DNA of 64,000 nt. Source: DAHVFK01 sp963755395. GTDB taxonomy: Bacteria > Pseudomonadota > Gammaproteobacteria > Burkholderiales > SG8-39. The stretch covers positions 62,001 through 126,000 of the forward strand of contig CAVWJJ010000003.1 in NCBI GenBank assembly GCA_963755395.1, given 5' to 3'. Every line of letters starts with the position of its first letter. The stretch's first letter is position 1. This document shows positions 55,158 through 64,000 of the stretch, in pieces. Both the position numbers and the translations under genes were made by a program. The notes under the pieces are model-generated. The model was given only the letters and a program-made list of their open reading frames with translations, had not been told where the DNA came from and made no database searches.

Positions 55158-56612
55158 ATGAAAATCGAACATTTCGACGTCCTGATCGTCGGCGCGGGGC
55201 TGTCGGGCATCGGCGCGGGCTACCACCTTCAGACCCGCTGCCGCGGCAGGACCTACGCCATTCTCGAGGGCCGCGACGCGATCGGCGGCACCTGGGACCT
55301 GTTCCGCTACCCCGGCATCCGCTCCGATTCCGACATGTATACGCTCGGCTATTCGTTCCGGCCGTGGGAGCAAGCCAACGCGATCGCCGACGGACCGTCG
55401 ATCCTCAAGTACGTGCGGGACACCGCGCGCGAGCATGGCATCGAGCGCCGGATCCGCTTCGGCCACCAGGTCAAGCGCGCCGCGTGGTCGTCAAAGGACG
55501 CGCGCTGGACCGTCGCCGCCGAGCGCGGCAGCGCGAAGGAGGCGGTGCAGTTCAGCTGCAACTTCCTGTTCGTGTGCGGCGGCTATTACAACTGCGCGCA
55601 GGGCTACACGCCCGCTTTCCCCGGCGCGGAGCGCTTCGCCGGCCGCATCGTGCACCCGCAGAAGTGGAGCGACGACATCGACTACGCCGGCAAGCGGGTG
55701 GTCGTGATCGGCAGCGGCGCGACCGCCGTCACCCTGGTGCCGGAACTGGCGAAGCAGGCCGCGCAGGTGACCATGCTGCAGCGCTCGCCGACCTGGGTCG
55801 TGGCGCGTCCGGCGAGAGACGAAGGAGCGATCAAGCTGCGCAAATGGCTGCCGCCGATGCTCGCCTACGGCGTCACGCGCTGGAAGCGCGTGCTGCTGCA
55901 GCAGTATTTCTTCAACCTGTGCCGGCGCAACCCGGCGCGTGCGAGGCAGCTGCTCCTGGGCGGGGTGCGCGCCCATCTCGGTCCCGACTACGACGTCGAG
56001 CGGCACTTCACCCCGCGCTACAACCCATGGGAGCAGCGGCTGTGCCTGGTGCCCGATGCGGACCTGTTCAGGGCAATCCGGAGCGGGAAGGCGTCGGTGG
56101 TCACCGACCGCATCGAGACCTTTACCGAGACCGGCATCAGGCTCGCGTCGGGCGCCGAACTCGAGGCGGACCTGATCGTCACCGCCACGGGGCTCAACCT
56201 GGAAGTGCTGGGCGGCCTGCAGCTCACGGTCGACGGCGAGCGTGTCGATGCGGCCCGGACCTATAACTACAAGGGCCTGATGTACAGCGGGGTGCCCAAC
56301 CTCGCCTCCTCGTTCGGCTACACCAACGCGTCGTGGACCCTGAAGTGCGACCTGACCTGCGAGTACGTGTGCCGGCTGCTCAATCACATGCAGAAGCACG
56401 GCTACCTGCAGTGCACGCCGCGCAACGCCGATCCCGAGCTCGCCGGCGAGCCCTGGGTAGATTTCTCCTCGGGCTACATCCAGCGCTCGCTGCACCTGTT
56501 TCCGAAGCAGGGCTCGAAGCATCCCTGGAAACTGCACCAGAACTACGCGCGCGACATCATGACGCTGCGCTTCGGGCGCGTCGACGACGGCGTGATGGAG
56601 TTCTCCGCATGA
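55158..56612 (+). CDS. Flavin-containing Baeyer-Villiger-type monooxygenase
   Basis: The 484-residue class B monooxygenase has the FAD site VLIVGAGLSGIGAGYHLQTR, then GGTWDLFRYPGIRSDSDMYT. The fingerprint F-x-G-x3-H-x3-W is present as FAGRIVHPQKW. The NADPH site is VVVIGSGATAVTLVPELAK. It uses O2 and NADPH on ketones or similar compounds; the substrate is unknown. It lies 22 bp after the LhgO-like gene and overlaps the SDR start (ATGA). Confidence 0.9.
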   Translation: MKIEHFDVLIVGAGLSGIGAGYHLQTRCRGRTYAILEGRDAIGGTWDLFRYPGIRSDSDMYTLGYSFRPWEQANAIADGPSILKYVRDTAREHGIERRIRFGHQVKRAAWSSKDARWTVAAERGSAKEAVQFSCNFLFVCGGYYNCAQGYTPAFPGAERFAGRIVHPQKWSDDIDYAGKRVVVIGSGATAVTLVPELAKQAAQVTMLQRSPTWVVARPARDEGAIKLRKWLPPMLAYGVTRWKRVLLQQYFFNLCRRNPARARQLLLGGVRAHLGPDYDVERHFTPRYNPWEQRLCLVPDADLFRAIRSGKASVVTDRIETFTETGIRLASGAELEADLIVTATGLNLEVLGGLQLTVDGERVDAARTYNYKGLMYSGVPNLASSFGYTNASWTLKCDLTCEYVCRLLNHMQKHGYLQCTPRNADPELAGEPWVDFSSGYIQRSLHLFPKQGSKHPWKLHQNYARDIMTLRFGRVDDGVMEFSA

Positions 56613-57484
56613 TGAACGAGTTCGCTGGCAAGGTGGCGGTGGTGACCGGCGCGGCGAGCGGCATCGGGCTCGCGCTGGGGACGCGCTTTGCGCAGGCAGG
56701 CATGAAAATCGTCCTGGCCGACATCGAGGCCGCGCCGCTCGAGTCGGCGCGGGCGGCGCTCGAAGCGCAGGGCGGACATGCCATTGCGCTGCGCACGGAC
56801 GTGATGCGCGAGCAGGACGTCAAGCGCCTGGCCGATGCGGCCTTCGACGCCTGGGGCAAGGTGCACATCCTGTGCAACAACGCGGGCGTGAGCGGCAGGG
56901 TGGTGGGTGCCGAAGGGGTCTGGAACCTGGCGCTGCAGGACTGGGACTGGGTGCTCGGGGTGAACTTGCGCGGCGTGTTGCACGGCGTGCGCCATTTCGT
57001 GCCGCGCATGCTGGCGCAGGGCGAAGCGGGCCACATCGTAAACACCGCCTCGGCCGCCGGGCTGGTGACGAGCGCGACCGGCGCGCCGTACACGGTCTCC
57101 AAGCACGGCGTGGTGGCGCTGAGCGAGATCCTCTACAAGGACCTGAAGGCGCGCAATGCCAAGCTCTCGGTCTCGGTGCTGTGCCCGGGCTGGGTCGACA
57201 CCAGAATCATCGAATCGGAGCGCAACCGCCCCGACGAGCTGAAGCCCGAGGGGCCTGCCGCAGCGCCGCTCAATCCGCAAATGCAAATGTGGCGCGAGGC
57301 GGTGCGCGGCTTGCTCAAGAACGGTTTCCGACCGGAGACGATCGCCGGACTGGTGTTCGATGCCGTCAAGAGCGACACGTTCTACATCGTGCCCGTGCAG
57401 CCCGACATCGAGGACGCCCTGGCGCGCCGGCTGGAGGACATCCGCCTGCGCCGCAACCCGACGCTCGTCCGACCCGGGGCGTGA
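56609..57484 (+). CDS. Classical short-chain dehydrogenase/reductase
   Basis: The 291-residue SDR has VAVVTGAASGIGLALGTRFA, ILCNNAGVSG, catalytic Ser in HIVNTASAAGLVTS and Tyr/Lys in APYTVSKHGVVALSE, so the full site is present. It starts ATG 56609, coupled to the monooxygenase. An SDR plus BVMO pair often oxidises an alcohol to a ketone and then to an ester or lactone; that pathway is inference here. Confidence 0.9.
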   Translation: MMNEFAGKVAVVTGAASGIGLALGTRFAQAGMKIVLADIEAAPLESARAALEAQGGHAIALRTDVMREQDVKRLADAAFDAWGKVHILCNNAGVSGRVVGAEGVWNLALQDWDWVLGVNLRGVLHGVRHFVPRMLAQGEAGHIVNTASAAGLVTSATGAPYTVSKHGVVALSEILYKDLKARNAKLSVSVLCPGWVDTRIIESERNRPDELKPEGPAAAPLNPQMQMWREAVRGLLKNGFRPETIAGLVFDAVKSDTFYIVPVQPDIEDALARRLEDIRLRRNPTLVRPGA

Positions 57485-57486
57485 CC

Positions 57487-58218
57487 TCAGCCGTTTGCCT
57501 CGCCCGCTTCTAGGCCCAGGTAGATGCGCCGCACCTGCGGGTCGCCGGCGAGGCGCTCGGCCGTTCCGTCCAGCACGGTGCGGCCGGTCTGCAGCACGTA
57601 GGCGTAGTCGGCGACCTCGAGCGCAAGCTGGATCGACTGCTCGGCGATCAGCAGGGTGAGGCCCTGCTCGTGCAGGCGGCCGAGCGTCTCGTACAGGGTC
57701 TCGACGATCGAAGGCGCGAGCCCGAGGCTCGGCTCGTCCAGCAACAGGATGCTTGGCTCGCTCATCAGCGCGCGCCCGAGCGCCAGCATCTGGCGCTCGC
57801 CGCCCGAGAGCGTGCCGGCGCGCTGGCGCCGCCGCTCCTTCAGGCGCGGGAACAGCGCGTACACGCGCTCGAGCATTTCGGGCGCGCGCTTGCGCTCGGC
57901 CAGCGGCGTGGTGCCGAGGCGCAGGTTCTGCTCGACGGTCTGGCCAGTGAACAGGCGCCAGCCTTCGGGCGACAGCGCGAGCCCCTTGCGCACGATGGCG
58001 TAGGCGGGCTGGCGCGCGATTCTCTCGCCGCGCCACTCGATGCTTCCCCCGCTCGCCGGCACCAGCCCCGCGATCGCGTTCAGGGTGGTGGTTTTGCCCG
58101 CGCCGTTGGAGCCCAGCAGCGCCACGATGCTGCCGGGGCGGACCTCGATCGAAACGTCCGCGACGCCGACCAGGTCGCCGTAGTGCACCGCGAGATGTTC
58201 GACCTTGAGCAGATCCAT
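57487..58218 (-). CDS. livF: LivF, branched-chain amino acid type ABC transporter ATPase
   Basis: The 243-residue ATPase has Walker A ALLGSNGAGKTTTLNAI, signature GTLSGGERQMLALGRAL, Walker B ILLLDEPSLGLAP and the typical LivF end GDPQVRRIYLG. It is last gene of leftward livK-H-M-G-F. Substrates of such HAAT systems include branched-chain and other amino acids, amides, urea and aromatic acids. Confidence 0.93.
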   Translation of the reverse strand: MDLLKVEHLAVHYGDLVGVADVSIEVRPGSIVALLGSNGAGKTTTLNAIAGLVPASGGSIEWRGERIARQPAYAIVRKGLALSPEGWRLFTGQTVEQNLRLGTTPLAERKRAPEMLERVYALFPRLKERRRQRAGTLSGGERQMLALGRALMSEPSILLLDEPSLGLAPSIVETLYETLGRLHEQGLTLLIAEQSIQLALEVADYAYVLQTGRTVLDGTAERLAGDPQVRRIYLGLEAGEANG

Positions 58219-58225
58219 GCCGGAT

Positions 58226-58963
58226 TTAAGCCCGCTTGCCGTGCCGGCGCGCGTGCGAATGGCCCAGGTAGGCGTCGATCACCGCTTCGTCGTTCACCAC
58301 CTCGGCCGGCGTGCCGCGCGCGATCACCCTGCCCTGGTTGAACACCACCACCCGCTCGGCCAGGGTCAGGATCACTTCCATCACGTGCTCGACGATGACC
58401 AGCGTGATGCCCGAGCGATGGATCTTGCGCACCAGCTCGATCGCCTGCTGCACCTCGACCGGGGTCAGGCCGGCGAGCGCCTCGTCGAGCAGCATCAGCT
58501 TCGGTCCGGTCGCCAGCACGCGCGCGATCTCGAGCCGCTTGCGCCCCGGCGTGCCGAGGCTCTTGGCCTTGTGATCGGCGAGCGCGTCGAGGCCGGTGAG
58601 CTCGAGCACGCCCGCCGCTTCCGCGCGCGCCTCGCGCACGCCGGGGTGGCGCAGGAAGGCACCCACCATGACGTTCTCGAGGATGGTCAGGTCCTCGAAC
58701 GTGGCCGGCACCTGGAAGCTGCGGCCGATGCCGAGCCGGGCGTGGGCCTCGGGCGAAACGCGCGTCACGTCGTGCTCCTCCAGCAGCACCCGTCCGCCGC
58801 TGGGCGTCAGGTCGCCCACCAGGCAGTTGAAGAAAGTGGACTTGCCCGCACCGTTGGGGCCGATCAGGCCGACGATTTCGCCTTGCGCGATGTCTAGCGA
58901 CGCGCCGGCCAGGGCGCGAAAGCCGCCGAAATCCATCTGCACGTTTTGCGCCCTAAGCAGCAC
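58226..58963 (-). CDS. livG: LivG, branched-chain amino acid type ABC transporter ATPase
   Basis: The 245-residue ATPase has Walker A GLIGPNGAGKSTFFNCL, the LivG RSFQVPATFEDLTILENVMV and Walker B LMLLDEALAGLTPVE. The LSGGQ signature is replaced by SLGTPGRKRLEIARVL, a variation seen in parts of the LivG family. It overlaps livM by 11 bp. Confidence 0.92.
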   Translation of the reverse strand: MLLRAQNVQMDFGGFRALAGASLDIAQGEIVGLIGPNGAGKSTFFNCLVGDLTPSGGRVLLEEHDVTRVSPEAHARLGIGRSFQVPATFEDLTILENVMVGAFLRHPGVREARAEAAGVLELTGLDALADHKAKSLGTPGRKRLEIARVLATGPKLMLLDEALAGLTPVEVQQAIELVRKIHRSGITLVIVEHVMEVILTLAERVVVFNQGRVIARGTPAEVVNDEAVIDAYLGHSHARRHGKRA

Positions 58964-59909
58964 GCGAGCCCCGCTTTGCGCGCAGGCGGTCCCACATCTC
59001 GAGCAGTCCGCCGGGCTCGAAGCGGGCGATCAAAACGATGATTCCGCCGTACAGAATATACGTCAGCCCCGTTCCGCCGCCACCGAACAGGTTATTGGTC
59101 TCGGTTTGCAGCGGGACCAGGATCACCGCGCCGAGCAGCGGCCCGAACAAGCGCCCGGCGCCGCCTAGCGCTGCGATCAGCACCATGTTGACCGACACCA
59201 AGATGCCGAACCCGCTGCCCGGGTCGATGAAGCCGAACTTGACCGCGTACAGCGAGCCTGCGAGCGAGGTGAAGGTCGCGCTCAGCATGAAGGCATACAG
59301 CTTGTAGCGGCTCACCGGCACGCCCAGGCTGCGCGCCGCGCGCTCGCCGCCGCGGATCGCGCGCAGGTAGTAGCCGAAGCGGCTGCGCTGGACGGCGTAG
59401 GTGACCGCAAGCAGCGTCAGCAGCACCGCGAGAAACATGTAGTAGTACGGCACCGAACTACGAAACACCAGATCCGACCAGCCGCGCGCAGTCGCCGGGC
59501 CGGTGAGGCCGATCGCGGCGCCGACGAAGTCCCAGTTGCTCACCACGATGCGGATCAGCTCCGCCACCGCGATGGTCGCCATGCTGAAATAGTGGCCGCT
59601 CAGGCGCAGGGTCGGGATACCGATCACCACCGCGATGGCGAGGCTGAGCGCGATGCCCGCGGGAAAGCCGAACAGCGGGCTCACCTGCCACAGCTTGTAG
59701 AACAGCAGCGGCATGTAGGCACCGGCGCCGAAAAACACCGCGTTGCCGACCGAAACCTGCCCCGCAAATCCGCCGATCAGGTTCCAGGCCGAGGCCGAGA
59801 TCGCCGCCAGCAGCACCAGCGAGCCGAGCTGCTCGTAGTACGGGTTGTCGAAGCTGAGCGGAAACAGCAGCAGCACCGCCGCGAGGGCGACCCAGCCGGC
59901 ATGGCGCAT
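58953..59909 (-). CDS. livM: LivM, ABC transporter permease
   Basis: The 318-residue inner-membrane permease has about nine helices and the LivM motifs SASAWNLIGGFAGQVSVGNA, GIPTLRLSGHYFSMATIAVA and YYLRAIRGGERAARSLGVPV. The start ATG shares its A with the livH stop (TGATG). Confidence 0.93.
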   Translation of the reverse strand: MRHAGWVALAAVLLLFPLSFDNPYYEQLGSLVLLAAISASAWNLIGGFAGQVSVGNAVFFGAGAYMPLLFYKLWQVSPLFGFPAGIALSLAIAVVIGIPTLRLSGHYFSMATIAVAELIRIVVSNWDFVGAAIGLTGPATARGWSDLVFRSSVPYYYMFLAVLLTLLAVTYAVQRSRFGYYLRAIRGGERAARSLGVPVSRYKLYAFMLSATFTSLAGSLYAVKFGFIDPGSGFGILVSVNMVLIAALGGAGRLFGPLLGAVILVPLQTETNNLFGGGGTGLTYILYGGIIVLIARFEPGGLLEMWDRLRAKRGSRAA

Positions 59910-60769
59910 CAGGCTTTCCCCATCAGGCCGCGCGGCCTGACCCAGAGCACCAGCACGAACAGCGCGTAGACGAACACGTCCTGGTATTCCGGGCCGACGT
60001 AGAACGCCGACAGCGACTCGATCAGGCCGATGAGGAGGCCCGAGATCATCGCCCCCGGCACGCTGCCGAAGCCGCCGAAGGTCACCACCACGAAGGCGAT
60101 CAGTCCGAGCGATTCACCCACCGTCGCGGAGATGGGAAAGAAAGTCGCGATCAGCGCGCCAGCGACGCCCGCGCTCGCGCCCGAGAGGCCCCAGGCGATC
60201 GCCTGCATCCGGTCAGGCCGGATGCCCATCAGCATCGCGGCATTGCGATCCTCGGCCACCGCCAGGATGCGGCTGCCGAGCATGGTGCGGGTGAGCAGCA
60301 GGTGCAGGCCGATGGTCATCGCCAGTGCGACCACGCCCGCCACCAGCTTGGGCGCGCTGAGGAAAATCCCGCCGACGTTCAGGCTCGGACCCAGAATGCC
60401 GTCGGGCAGGCTGACGAAGTTCGCGCCGAAAGCCCAGAACGCCGCGTAGCGCAGTACCAGCAGCAGCCCGAAAGTGGAAAGGATCTGCGCCAGCATCGGT
60501 CCGCGCGTGACGTGCCGGATGAGTGCCAGGTAGATCAGCACGCCGAGCATGAACAGTACCACCGCGGCCGCGGCGCTGAAGCTGGCGACGCCGAAATGCG
60601 CCAGGGTGAAGGCCCAGAAGGCAACGTACATGCCGAGCATGACCAGCTCGCCGTGGGCGAAGTTGATCACGTTCATCATGCCCCACACGAGCGTGAGGCC
60701 GGATGAAAACAAGGCGTAGACGGCCCCGATGAGGAGGCCGGCCACGATCACCTGCAGCAGAATCATCAC
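59909..60769 (-). CDS. livH: LivH, ABC transporter permease
   Basis: The 286-residue permease has GAVYALFSSGLTLVWGMMNV, INFAHGELVMLGMY and ILAVAEDRNAAMLMGIRPDR (EAA-type loop). It lies 36 bp downstream of livK and is coupled to livM. Confidence 0.93.
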   Translation of the reverse strand: MMILLQVIVAGLLIGAVYALFSSGLTLVWGMMNVINFAHGELVMLGMYVAFWAFTLAHFGVASFSAAAAVVLFMLGVLIYLALIRHVTRGPMLAQILSTFGLLLVLRYAAFWAFGANFVSLPDGILGPSLNVGGIFLSAPKLVAGVVALAMTIGLHLLLTRTMLGSRILAVAEDRNAAMLMGIRPDRMQAIAWGLSGASAGVAGALIATFFPISATVGESLGLIAFVVVTFGGFGSVPGAMISGLLIGLIESLSAFYVGPEYQDVFVYALFVLVLWVRPRGLMGKA

Positions 60770-60805
60770 GCTGTGCGATCCACAGCGGATGGCGTGCGCA
60801 ATCCC

Positions 60806-62047
60806 TTATTTCCAGCCCTGGAACGGATAGATGAGGGCGTGCTGGGCGGCACTCGCGGGCCACACCGCGACGTAATGGTCGCCGATCAGCTGGATCAGGT
60901 AGGTCGCGGCGAGCGTGTTCTGGCCGGTCGAGTCGAACTTCACGCCGCGATAGCCCATCATGAGCTGGCTCGGCTTGAGGTCGGTCGCCTGCAGCGCCTT
61001 CCTTACCGCCTCGGGCTTGGTCGATCCGGCGCGGTTGATCGCATCCATCAGCGTGAACGCGGCCTGCATGTCGCGCCCGCTGGTGTCGTCGAGGTCGCGC
61101 CCGGTTTTTGCCTTGTACATTTCGTTGATGCGCCAGGTCGTGCTGTCCTTGGCGCCGATGTTCCAGGCGCTGCGATTGAGCGCGCCCTGGGCCAGGTTGC
61201 CGACCGCGCTGATGAAGGCCGGATCGGAAAAGCCCGAGTCGTCGCCGATGACGAACTTCGGCAGGTAGTCCAGGCTCTTCATCGTCTTCATGTACAGGAT
61301 CGAATCGGACGTGTAGGCGATGAATACGATCGCGTCGGGCTGCTTCTCCTTGAGTTGCAGCACTTGCGCGGACACGTCCGCGCTGTTCGCGTTGTAGGCA
61401 ATGTCCGCAACGACGTCAATGCCGTGCGACTTGGCGGCAGCTTGCACCGTGCCGGCTACCGAGGTGCCGTAATCCGTATTCTCGTGCACGATCGCGAGCG
61501 TGCTCGCAGGATGCCCGGCCTTCTTCAGGTCGGTGAGGAAGTCCATGTAGTTGTTGGCGAAGTCGCTCGCGATCGGAGTGGTGCGGAAGGTCCACTTGAA
61601 GCCGCGTCCGGTGATGTTGGACGCCACCGAGTCGCCCACCACAAAGGGGACGCCGTAGCGCTCGGCCACCGCGGTCGCGGTGAGCGAGACCGAGGAATGG
61701 TAGCTGCCGAGCATGCCGACCACGCCGTCCTGGGTGATCAGGCGCAGCGTCTGGCTCTGACCCTCGCTCGGATTGCCCTGGTGGTCGGCCACGATCAGCT
61801 TGACCTTGGCGCCATGCAGCCTGGTCAGGCCCGCGCCCGCGGCGAGCGGCAGGCTCTTCAGCTCGGGATGGCGTTCGTTGACGATTTGCGCCGCGAGCTC
61901 CATCGCCGCGACCGCGGCCTTGCCCGCGCTGGCGGAGTTGCCCGACAGCGGCATAATCACGCCGATCTTCACTTCGTCTGCAGCCATCGCGGCTGCGCTC
62001 GCGCCGAGAGCGGCCAGAATGGCGGTCGATATAAGCAGCTTTCTCAT
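60806..62047 (-). CDS. LivK-type periplasmic substrate-binding protein
   Basis: The 413-residue protein has a signal peptide (LLISTAILAALGASAAAMAA) and the type I periplasmic-binding fold: VKIGVIMPLSGNSASAGKAA, VGMLGSYHSSVSLTATAVAE, TLAIVHENTDYGTSVAGTVQ. It determines substrate of the livHMGF transporter; the ligand is not predictable by eye. The start ATG 62047 has GGAGGAGACGG just upstream. It is divergent from nnr with 101 bp between. Confidence 0.92.
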   Translation of the reverse strand: MRKLLISTAILAALGASAAAMAADEVKIGVIMPLSGNSASAGKAAVAAMELAAQIVNERHPELKSLPLAAGAGLTRLHGAKVKLIVADHQGNPSEGQSQTLRLITQDGVVGMLGSYHSSVSLTATAVAERYGVPFVVGDSVASNITGRGFKWTFRTTPIASDFANNYMDFLTDLKKAGHPASTLAIVHENTDYGTSVAGTVQAAAKSHGIDVVADIAYNANSADVSAQVLQLKEKQPDAIVFIAYTSDSILYMKTMKSLDYLPKFVIGDDSGFSDPAFISAVGNLAQGALNRSAWNIGAKDSTTWRINEMYKAKTGRDLDDTSGRDMQAAFTLMDAINRAGSTKPEAVRKALQATDLKPSQLMMGYRGVKFDSTGQNTLAATYLIQLIGDHYVAVWPASAAQHALIYPFQGWK

Positions 62048-62148
62048 TTTTCCGTCTCCTCCAAAGGGATTGTTGGCGGAACTCGATTCCGCATTGCAGC
62101 GACGACCTATAACATATAGTGGTCGATTCTGAGAGAAGTCGTCCAAGC

Positions 62149-63588
62149 GTGTCAATCAATCGGCCGATCTACACCACCGAAGAGATCCGCCGCATCGAGC
62201 AGGCGGCAGGCGACGCCTCGCCGCCGTTGATGCAGCGCGCCGGCGAGGCCGCCGCCGAGCTCGCCGCGCGCCTGGTCGGCGAGCGCGGCAAGGACGTGCT
62301 GGTGCTCGCCGGACCCGGCAACAACGGCGGCGACGCGCGCATCGCCGCCGAGCGCCTCAAAGGCATGTTCTTCCGCGTCGCCGTAGCGGGCGCGCCCGGC
62401 GAGGTCCCCGCCGGCCGCCGCTGGGCGCTGGTGATCGACGGCCTGTTCGGCATCGGCCTCGCGCGCACGCTCGAAGGCGAGTTCGCCAAGCTCGCCGCCT
62501 ACGCCGGCGCGCAGCCCTGCCCGGTGCTTGCGCTCGACGTGCCGAGCGGGATCGAGTCCGACACCGGGCGCGTGCTCGGCTGCGCGGTGCGCGCCACGCA
62601 CACGCTGACCTTCATCGGGCTCAAGCCCGGCCTGCTCACGCTCGACGGTCCGGACTACTGCGGCGAAGTGAGCGTGGCCGGCCTCGGGCTGGACGCGCGC
62701 GCGCTCGCGCCGCCCGGCGGCTGGGTCGCGGGGCCGGAGCTGTTCCCATCCGCGCTCCTGCCGCGCGCGCGCAACTTCCACAAGGGCATGGCAGGATCGG
62801 TCGCGGTCCTCGGCGGCGCCGACGGCATGGTCGGCGCGGCGCTGCTCGCCGGGCGCGCCGCGCTCGGGCTCGGCGCCGGGCGCGTCTACTGCGGCCTGCT
62901 CGCGCACCAGGCGCTCGCGCTCGACCCGGCGGCGCCCGAGCTGATGCTGCGCCATCCGGACGAGGCGCTCGGGCTCGACGTCGACGCGTTCGTGGTCGGC
63001 CCGGGCCTGGGCCAGGGCGAGCGCGCCGAGACGCTGGTCGGCGCCGCGATCGCGAGCGACCTGCCCTGCGTGCTCGACGCCGACGCGCTCAACCTGATCG
63101 CCGAGAGCGAGGACCTGCGCCGCGCCTGCGCGCGCCGCCGCGCCGAGACCCTGCTCACGCCGCACCCGGGCGAAGCCGCGCGGCTGCTGGTGACGCGCAC
63201 CGCCGAGGTGCAGCACAACCGCCTCGCGGCGGCGCGCAACCTCTCGTCCAACCTGAAGGCGCACGCGCTGCTCAAGGGCAACGGCAGCGTGATCGTGGCG
63301 CGCGACGGCCGCTTCTTCATCAACGCCTCGGGCAACCCGGGCATGGCGAGCGCCGGCATGGGCGATGTCCTGTCGGGCATGCTGGGCGCGCTGCTGGCGC
63401 AGGGCCTGCCGGGCGAGGCCGCACTGGTGCTCGGCGCGCATTTGCACGGCTGCGCCGCCGACGCGCTGGTCGCGCAGGGACAGGGACCGGTGGGGCTGCG
63501 CGCCGGCGAGCTGATCGAGCCCGCGCGCCGGATCTGGAACAGCTGGCTCGCCGCTCAGCCGGGCAGCACCCCGTCCACCAGCGCGTAG
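62149..63588 (+). CDS. nnr: Bifunctional NAD(P)HX epimerase / ADP-dependent dehydratase
   Basis: This enzyme repairs hydrated NADH/NADPH. The 479-residue protein has an N-terminal YjeF_N epimerase domain (LVLAGPGNNGGDARIAAERL, ALDVPSGIESDTG) and a C-terminal ribokinase-like dehydratase domain (NFHKGMAGSVAVLGGADGMV, VVGPGLGQGER, LLTPHPGEAARLL, NASGNPGMASAGMGDVLSGM). The start GTG 62149 is preferred; an earlier GTG at 62119 adds ten residues without homology. The 3' end overlaps the convergent SET gene by 34 bp. Confidence 0.93.
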   Translation: MSINRPIYTTEEIRRIEQAAGDASPPLMQRAGEAAAELAARLVGERGKDVLVLAGPGNNGGDARIAAERLKGMFFRVAVAGAPGEVPAGRRWALVIDGLFGIGLARTLEGEFAKLAAYAGAQPCPVLALDVPSGIESDTGRVLGCAVRATHTLTFIGLKPGLLTLDGPDYCGEVSVAGLGLDARALAPPGGWVAGPELFPSALLPRARNFHKGMAGSVAVLGGADGMVGAALLAGRAALGLGAGRVYCGLLAHQALALDPAAPELMLRHPDEALGLDVDAFVVGPGLGQGERAETLVGAAIASDLPCVLDADALNLIAESEDLRRACARRRAETLLTPHPGEAARLLVTRTAEVQHNRLAAARNLSSNLKAHALLKGNGSVIVARDGRFFINASGNPGMASAGMGDVLSGMLGALLAQGLPGEAALVLGAHLHGCAADALVAQGQGPVGLRAGELIEPARRIWNSWLAAQPGSTPSTSA

Positions 63589-63932
63589 TCCACCGTCAGC
63601 TCCTCTCCCGGCGCGATGTCGCGCACGGCGAGGTCCACGCCGTGCGGCTCGCGCGCGAAATCCGGGCGCAGGTTCAGCTCGGCGCTGTGGTTCAGAAACC
63701 GCGCGTCGTCGCAGCACAGGATGAAGCGATTCAGACGCGGATCGAGATAGCCATAGACCAGCAGCCATTCGCGCGCCGGCTGCGGCTGGCGCTCGACGAA
63801 GGCGGGATCCAGCTCGAGGTCGAAGCCTGGGGTGAAGCGCCACACCTCGGCGCCGCGCGCGACCGGCTCGGCCGCAAACACCCCGACGCCGTGGATCGGG
63901 CTGGCCCCGAGCCGTACCCGCAGCTGCAGCAT
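63555..63932 (-). CDS. SET-domain protein (lysine methyltransferase-like)
   Basis: The compact 125-residue SET domain has VRLGASPIHGVGVFAAEPVA, RFILCCDDARFLNHSAELNL (the NHS knot motif) and IAPGEELTVDYALVDGVLPG. Bacterial stand-alone SET proteins methylate protein lysines in a few studied cases; the target here is unknown. The frame overlaps the end of nnr on the opposite strand. Confidence 0.88.
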   Translation of the reverse strand: MLQLRVRLGASPIHGVGVFAAEPVARGAEVWRFTPGFDLELDPAFVERQPQPAREWLLVYGYLDPRLNRFILCCDDARFLNHSAELNLRPDFAREPHGVDLAVRDIAPGEELTVDYALVDGVLPG

Positions 63933-63951
63933 CGTCGGGAGCGGGCGGCCC

Positions 63952-64000
63952 TCAGGCGGCGGGCGGCGGCGCCGCGCGCTTGGCGCACAGCGCCTGCAGC
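63952..64000 (-). CDS. C-terminal end of an unidentified gene (runs off window)
   Basis: The minus-strand frame LQALCAKRAAPPPAA ending at TGA 63954-63952 lies 20 bp before the SET gene start. It could be the last residues of a co-directional gene beyond the window, but the piece is too short to identify. Confidence 0.3.
   Translation of the reverse strand, partial: LQALCAKRAAPPPAA

Noticed and set aside
62101..62148. Promoter/operator ACCTATAACATATAGTGGT between livK and nnr
   Set aside because: It is a near-palindrome, but the arms do not match exactly and no well-spaced -35/-10 pair fits, so it was not listed as a feature.

Overview
This is a very GC-rich (roughly 70 % by eye) chromosomal segment. 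It most resembles an uncultured betaproteobacterium (Burkholderiales or a neighbouring order). The evidence is gene content and order: tRNA-Leu / tig / clpP / clpX / lon, the hopanoid-precursor set hpnCDE, alr-radA next to lplT, tsaB-rimI-udg, ispDF / mfd / serB, and a branched-chain amino acid type ABC transporter. It is almost entirely housekeeping DNA, with many start/stop overlaps (ATGA or GTGA). One short foreign island lies at about 28.0-29.9 kb.

Layout. 1-4.2 kb: proteostasis block (lon start, clpX, clpP, trigger factor) and a tRNA-Leu. 4.2-7.9 kb: hpnC-hpnD-hpnE-tam. 7.9-13.7 kb: radA, alr, a Cys-less amidotransferase-like protein, a LysR regulator, then a TM2 protein and lplT. 13.7-20.5 kb: aldo-keto reductase / deacetylase pair, TPM-domain proteins with LemA, and udg-rimI-tsaB. 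20.6-27.0 kb: decarboxylating dehydrogenase, a broken TPR/O-GlcNAc-transferase-like gene, small enzymes, and a rhodanese/SDR pair. 27.1-29.9 kb: two small genes, then an integrase-less integron cassette array (two clear attC sites, one weak one, and a Pc-like promoter). 30-37 kb: transporters, ompR-envZ, and Fur-regulated feoAB. 37-45 kb: thpR, paiB, ispF, ispD, mfd, serB, trpB2. 45-54 kb: CDF exporter, a NifU-domain protein, purL, and a 1167-residue protein joining a long charged helix, a class III cyclase, a membrane helix and an AsmA-like tail. 54-57.5 kb: three redox enzymes. 57.5-62 kb: livKHMGF. The end holds nnr and a SET-domain gene.

Two points matter most. First, several of the most conserved genes (lon, clpX, clpP, radA, mfd, purL, plus single events in tam and the CDF gene) are broken by many one-base extras. 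These look like both alleles of a substitution written one after the other. I read them as an assembly/consensus artefact rather than pseudogenes, and the reconstructed proteins are complete. Second, the most unusual protein is the cyclase / ER-K helix / AsmA fusion directly upstream of purL. The TrpB2-SerB pairing and the cassette array also deserve attention.
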